DNA from: an uncultured Saprospiraceae bacterium | Lineage (GTDB): Bacteria > Bacteroidota > Bacteroidia > Chitinophagales > Saprospiraceae | Assembly (NCBI GenBank): GCA_937951615.1 | Contig: CALFBH010000031.1 | Span: forward strand, 62,001 to 126,000 | Direction: 5' to 3' | DNA length: 64,000 nt | In this document: in pieces, positions 60,225 to 64,000 of the stretch | How the letters are laid out: each line of letters opens with the position of its first letter | Position numbering within the stretch: the first letter of the stretch is position 1 | Notes under the pieces: model-generated | The model's input: the letters and a program-made list of their open reading frames with translations, nothing else | The model's database searches: none | Told to the model about the DNA's origin: nothing | Made by a program: the position numbers and the translations under genes

Positions 60225-61502
60225 TTACTTCGTTTCCCGCTTTATCATTTCCTCGCGGATACCCTTATGGATTTTTTTATACGCATCTTTGACAGCCACC
60301 ATAGGAACACCAATGCAGCGTTTTTCCATGTAATCCATCATGCGTTCGACCAGTTCTCTGGCTTCGGGAGCGAGTTCATCAAGTTCGTTTTTGAAGACGT
60401 TATTCATGGCGTGGGACTTGATGGCTTTGATTTCTTTTGGCAGGTGACTCATGGCACGTTCAACCTGGCGTTCGCGATAAATCATGTTAAATGCCTGTAC
60501 TCGCTTACTGATAATCGTATTGGCTTTATTGACTTCACTAAGTCGGAAAGCGAGATTTTGTTTGGCCAATTGGCGCAAGCCCTCAATACCAATATAATGG
60601 ACATCAAATTGTCTGACGACTTCCTTGTCCACGTTCTGTGGCAGCGATAAATCTATAACAACTTTTTGACGGGTATCGCCTTGCAGTAGTTTTTGATATA
60701 AGTCACTCGTGATTAATGCTTTCACCGAGCTGGTGCAAACTACAAGTACATCAAAGCCTTTGGTATAATTTTCTAAGTCGGATAATAAAAAGGAAGGCGC
60801 ATTTAATTTATCACCAAGTATTTGAGCATTTTCGAGTGTTCGGTTAAAAACGCTTGTGTTCGTATAGCCTTGTTTTAAAATAAAATCAGCCAGTTGGGTA
60901 TTGGTCTTACCTGCCCCTACAATTAGAAAACGAGCATCTAAAGGTGTCTCCGTAGCTTGTAACTTTTGAAAAGCAAGTGATACAATAGAGACAGGCTTTT
61001 CGCCAATGCGGGTTTGGGCATACACCTCTTTTGCCGTTTCTACAATACTCCGCATAGCCAGCCGGATATTATCGCCAATCAGATTCTCAGTATAACAAAA
61101 CTCATAAGCTTCCCGCATCTGACGGAAAATTTCACGCTCACCTACGACCATGGAATCCACAGAAGCCGCTACTTCGTACAAATGTTTCAGGGCTTCATTT
61201 TTTTCAAAATGAGAAACTTTACTCCGTAAGTCAGCAGGGGCTTTTGTTGTCGAATTGGGATTTACCTGTCCAAAAAAATCGGCTATAAAATGATTGTCCA
61301 CACGGATAGTCCCAGTGAAGAAAAACATCACGCGATTGCAGGTAGCCAAATACATCAACTCTCCCAGCTTGTATTGATCGCGCAAAGCATGAAGACGAAT
61401 GGCTAAAGCATCTTTATTGTCAGTAGGAACAATAAAGTCAGCAATCTCATCAGTGTGAGTTGTTTTGTGTGTAACCGTTAAGATGTGAAAATTATACGAC
61501 AA
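60225..61502 (-). CDS. hemA: Glutamyl-tRNA reductase
   Basis: The 425-residue enzyme makes glutamate-1-semialdehyde, the first committed step of C5 tetrapyrrole (heme) synthesis. The catalytic Cys lies in LMYLATCNRVMFFF (about residue 54). MVVGEREIFRQMREAYEF, the NADPH-binding FLIVGAGKTNTQLADFIL and the C-terminal dimerisation helices follow. No other hem gene is adjacent. The stop codon opens into TAAGTTTAATTTAGG, resembling the TTAAGTTT repeat family. Confidence 0.95.
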   Translation of the reverse strand: MSYNFHILTVTHKTTHTDEIADFIVPTDNKDALAIRLHALRDQYKLGELMYLATCNRVMFFFTGTIRVDNHFIADFFGQVNPNSTTKAPADLRSKVSHFEKNEALKHLYEVAASVDSMVVGEREIFRQMREAYEFCYTENLIGDNIRLAMRSIVETAKEVYAQTRIGEKPVSIVSLAFQKLQATETPLDARFLIVGAGKTNTQLADFILKQGYTNTSVFNRTLENAQILGDKLNAPSFLLSDLENYTKGFDVLVVCTSSVKALITSDLYQKLLQGDTRQKVVIDLSLPQNVDKEVVRQFDVHYIGIEGLRQLAKQNLAFRLSEVNKANTIISKRVQAFNMIYRERQVERAMSHLPKEIKAIKSHAMNNVFKNELDELAPEARELVERMMDYMEKRCIGVPMVAVKDAYKKIHKGIREEMIKRETK

Positions 61503-61815
61503 AGTGATAAAGCTTTTAGCCTACAAATATAATACAGTTTAAGGTGTCGTGTAATGTTTCAGTGGCGCAGAAGTCTTATTTAGACTTAGTTTAAATAACG
61601 TGCAACAAAAAAAGGCCTGCCCTATCCTGTTGACTATGCTATAATAAACCATTTTCATCCCATTCTTCAACTTCAATAATAGTGAGTTACTTATTAAACC
61701 TTTTCAAAATGTTTCCGTATAACAAACCATATAAAAGCTCCATGACTTATCAAACAAGTTAATACATACAACCCTATTTTAATATGAATTATTGTTTTTT
61801 AATTTTTATAATCAC
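61503..61815. other. Gene-free divergent spacer
   Basis: I see no gene. The spacer holds the hemA promoter region (box at 61524-61531) and AT-rich sequence upstream of the propeller protein. No hairpin or repeat of note was found. Confidence 0.5.
61524..61531 (-). promoter_or_regulatory. Bacteroidota -7 box TATATTTG for hemA
   Basis: This exact TAnnTTTG match on the minus strand lies 21 bases upstream of the hemA start codon. Confidence 0.5.
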
Positions 61816-63924
61816 ATGGAAAAATTTATATATAAAACTAAGACGAAAACACGCCAAAAAAAATCATGCATCTATCTGATAGAACAAGACACAGAAATAT
61901 GGACGCAGAGAAAAAAACAGTACTTCCTGCTTCCATTATTTTTAGTTTTACTCATCAGTTCTACAGTGTATGCCAATGCAACAGTTGGTTCAGAGACAAT
62001 ACTGGAATACGAAATCACCTGCACGGAACAAGATAATTTAGCTAAAAAAATAAACGCTCAATTGCTCAATCTTTTCCTTGAAAAAAAAGCTTCAATGGAG
62101 CGTATTATTTCTGCATGGAATCCAACTGCTTCGGTCGAAGCTGCCTGTCTGGTAGCTTGTGGAATATGTGTTCCCCCTGCATCTCCGGTGATATCAGTCA
62201 TCGATAACAACTGCAACACTGGCGCACAGGGAGCTTTCACTGTTACCACAGCCTGTGAAGCAGGAAGCACAGTAGAGTGGAGTAGTGACAATGGTATTAC
62301 CTGGAGTACTACAGTCCCTACTTATGATGCTACTAATGCAATGACCGTCATTGCCCGTTGTGTAGATGATGGAGATAATGCCTGCATAAGTGCAGAAAGC
62401 GCAGCGGTAACTTCAAGCCCTTTAGACTGTGGAGCCTGTAGCTGTAAGGAATATTTGTACTTAAATGATACGGGAACTGGCGAAGTTCATAAATTTTCAG
62501 TTGATCCGACTACCGGAGAGATCGCTGAAATAGGATCCCCCTGGATGAGTGGATTTACCAATCCGCATGGGCTTGGCTCTGATATAAATGGCAATCTTTA
62601 TATCGGTGATAATACGACAGGTCCTATCTATAAGATTTCCTGTGATGGCGGTACAGTTGCAGATGATGCGACACTTTGGTTTAATAATTATGAAAATGGC
62701 CTGACCAATATCAGCAGCTATGAAAATTATATAATCACGACTGGATATCAACCCGGCGACAATAGCAAATATCTTACCGTTCATGAGGCATGTACAGGTA
62801 ATGTACTCGGTCAGATCTGCCTAAACGACGCTGGCTCCGGTGCTTGGTCTTCCGACTGGGGATTACAGATATTGAATGACGGAACTGTACTTGCTACTGA
62901 TGGGCAGGGATTTGGGCCAGATACCGACCGCGCAATTTGGAAATTTCAGTTTGATCCGGCTTTAATAAACTCAGCAACCTGTATAGATGCGCTGGCAAGC
63001 AGTGGCAATAATACTTATCTGGCAGGCATATATGACATTATGGGGGTCACAAGCGATGGTAGCTATTTATATGTAATGACCAGAGACAATAACACAGTTG
63101 CGACCTTGCTGAAGGTCGATGCAAATACTGGTGCGCTTGTTTCTTCTGCTACTGATGACCCCAATGACGGTGTTGGTTGGAATGCGGCTTTGGGCTTGGT
63201 ATATGCACCGTCTAGTGGCTACTTATACATTTCAGGCTATGAAGACTGTATAGCAATTGTTGATCCTAATGACCTGTCTTATGTCGGTCCGGGAAATGGT
63301 ACAATCCCATTCGGTTCAGTTCCTAAAGCAATAGCAATAAAAAAGGAATGTTGTCCAAATGCTGCAACATTAAATTTCACGGAAAACGTATGTGTACTAA
63401 ACAATAATGAGCAATTATTCCTTCAAAATATATTCAGTTGTGGAGATGGCATTCCATGTGGAGGTGAGTGGATTGAGGTTTCCAATACCAGTAACGGTAA
63501 TGTTGTTTTTAATAGTTGTGATGCTTCTGTTACCTTAAGTGGAGGAGGTTGTGCAAGTTATGAATTAGCAAATACAGGAACAGTCACCTGCCCCGGATAC
63601 ACCGTAACCGTAAATATTTGTATCCAGGCAGCTACACCTCCTGAAATCACCGTTGCAGATAATGACTGTGCTGCTGGTACACTAGGCTCATTTTTAGTTA
63701 TAACTCCATGCGGAGCAGGAAGCACCCTTGAATGGAGTACAGACAATGGTACAACCTGGACTACCACAGCCCCAGCTTATGGTAATGCAATAACCGCTAT
63801 TGCCCGTTGTGTGAATGATATAGATGACACCTGCTTAAGTACAGAAAGCGCGGCAGCAACTTCATCGCCAGATAATTGCTGTCCAACACCTAATTGTTTT
63901 GGGATTAGTGTTCAGCAAAATTGA
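61816..63924 (+). CDS. Secreted beta-propeller/Ig-like protein of unknown function
   Basis: The protein is about 702 residues. A basic N-region precedes a hydrophobic signal segment at about 42-58 (PLFLVLLISSTVYANA), making an unusually long leader. A module PVISVIDNNCNTGAQGAF with CEAGSTVEWSSDNGITWS (about 125-215) recurs near the C-terminus (about 605-690; EITVADNDCAAGTLGSF). Between them lies a seven-bladed-propeller-like region (EVHKFSVDPTTGEIAEIGSP). The many paired Cys fit an extracellular protein. No T9SS sorting domain is present at the end, so it may be truncated or part of a longer, split repeat protein. Confidence 0.72.
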   Translation: MEKFIYKTKTKTRQKKSCIYLIEQDTEIWTQRKKQYFLLPLFLVLLISSTVYANATVGSETILEYEITCTEQDNLAKKINAQLLNLFLEKKASMERIISAWNPTASVEAACLVACGICVPPASPVISVIDNNCNTGAQGAFTVTTACEAGSTVEWSSDNGITWSTTVPTYDATNAMTVIARCVDDGDNACISAESAAVTSSPLDCGACSCKEYLYLNDTGTGEVHKFSVDPTTGEIAEIGSPWMSGFTNPHGLGSDINGNLYIGDNTTGPIYKISCDGGTVADDATLWFNNYENGLTNISSYENYIITTGYQPGDNSKYLTVHEACTGNVLGQICLNDAGSGAWSSDWGLQILNDGTVLATDGQGFGPDTDRAIWKFQFDPALINSATCIDALASSGNNTYLAGIYDIMGVTSDGSYLYVMTRDNNTVATLLKVDANTGALVSSATDDPNDGVGWNAALGLVYAPSSGYLYISGYEDCIAIVDPNDLSYVGPGNGTIPFGSVPKAIAIKKECCPNAATLNFTENVCVLNNNEQLFLQNIFSCGDGIPCGGEWIEVSNTSNGNVVFNSCDASVTLSGGGCASYELANTGTVTCPGYTVTVNICIQAATPPEITVADNDCAAGTLGSFLVITPCGAGSTLEWSTDNGTTWTTTAPAYGNAITAIARCVNDIDDTCLSTESAAATSSPDNCCPTPNCFGISVQQN

Positions 63925-63944
63925 AAATTCACGCTTTACATATA

Positions 63945-63980
63945 AAAATGACTGCCTTTTGCGAGACAGCCATTTTTTTT
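63945..63980 (+). terminator. Rho-independent terminator after the propeller gene
   Basis: AAAATGACTG pairs with CAGCCATTTT (one mismatch) around CCTTTTGCGAGA, followed by a T8 run. It begins about 20 bases after the stop codon. Confidence 0.75.
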
Positions 63981-64000
63981 GACCTCATTCTCTTATTAAA

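Overview
The window is chromosomal DNA of a member of the Bacteroidota, most likely a Saprospiria/Lewinella-like lineage (inference). The evidence is type IX secretion C-terminal sorting domains on several large secreted proteins, SprB-type repeats, TAnnTTTG promoter boxes without Shine-Dalgarno sequences, a BshA (bacillithiol) enzyme, an HYC_CC_PP protein, and the AT-rich, repeat-filled spacers. No rRNA, tRNA, CRISPR array, intact insertion sequence or prophage was seen.

Layout. 0-7 kb: primosomal helicase PriA, a fragment of a formylglycine-generating-enzyme-like gene, and two tandem secreted beta-helix proteins sharing a near-identical dockerin-like C-terminal module. 7-14.6 kb: a cytosolic TPR histidine kinase, an alpha/beta-hydrolase-OsmC fusion, BshA, a SprB-repeat protein and a DUF1499 lipoprotein. 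14.6-16 kb: a decayed, repeat-dense stretch with a gutted TIR/STAND-like gene and a truncated pRiA4b ORF-3-like gene. 16-24 kb: a PLP-dependent trans-sulfuration enzyme, RecQ, a SIMPL protein, and a polyamine operon (arginine decarboxylase, agmatinase, deoxyhypusine-synthase-like enzyme). 24-29 kb: a probable copper/heavy-metal cluster (NHL lipoprotein, double-HMA protein, beta-barrel, HYC_CC_PP, HMA-like/AraC regulator, His-rich BNR lipoprotein). 29-31 kb: DUF1801, a small kinase-like protein, Uma2. 31-42.6 kb: an acyl-CoA/leucine-type catabolic cluster (ACAD-SCP2 fusion, SGNH hydrolase, second ACAD, BKACE, enoyl-CoA hydratase, both subunits of a methylcrotonyl-CoA-carboxylase-like enzyme, TetR regulator) into which two four-helix-bundle genes are interspersed. 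42.7-51.1 kb: a DUF234-type ATPase and very large secreted T9SS proteins, one split by a homopolymer frameshift. 51.8-61.5 kb: YifB/ComM, DUF1573, MOSC, a membrane glycosyltransferase-like protein, an LTA-synthase-like sulfatase, a GH13 lipoprotein and HemA. 61.8-64 kb: a secreted beta-propeller-like protein.

The most unusual signal is in the spacers. Six copies of a short palindrome, CATTTTGC-NNN-GCAAAATG with a different three-base loop in most copies, each sit between two inverted 'arms' made of degenerate, roughly 7-bp simple repeats. The palindromes match each other, but the arm vocabulary differs from element to element. Arms of this kind begin at, or within a few bases of, the stop codon of many genes. 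In several cases they supply the stop codon or the last residues, and in the carboxylase alpha subunit they appear to supply both protein ends. A second, GTAC-bounded palindromic element occurs twice between genes and once in frame inside a membrane-protein gene. I recognise neither family by name. They are the best candidates for undescribed biology here.
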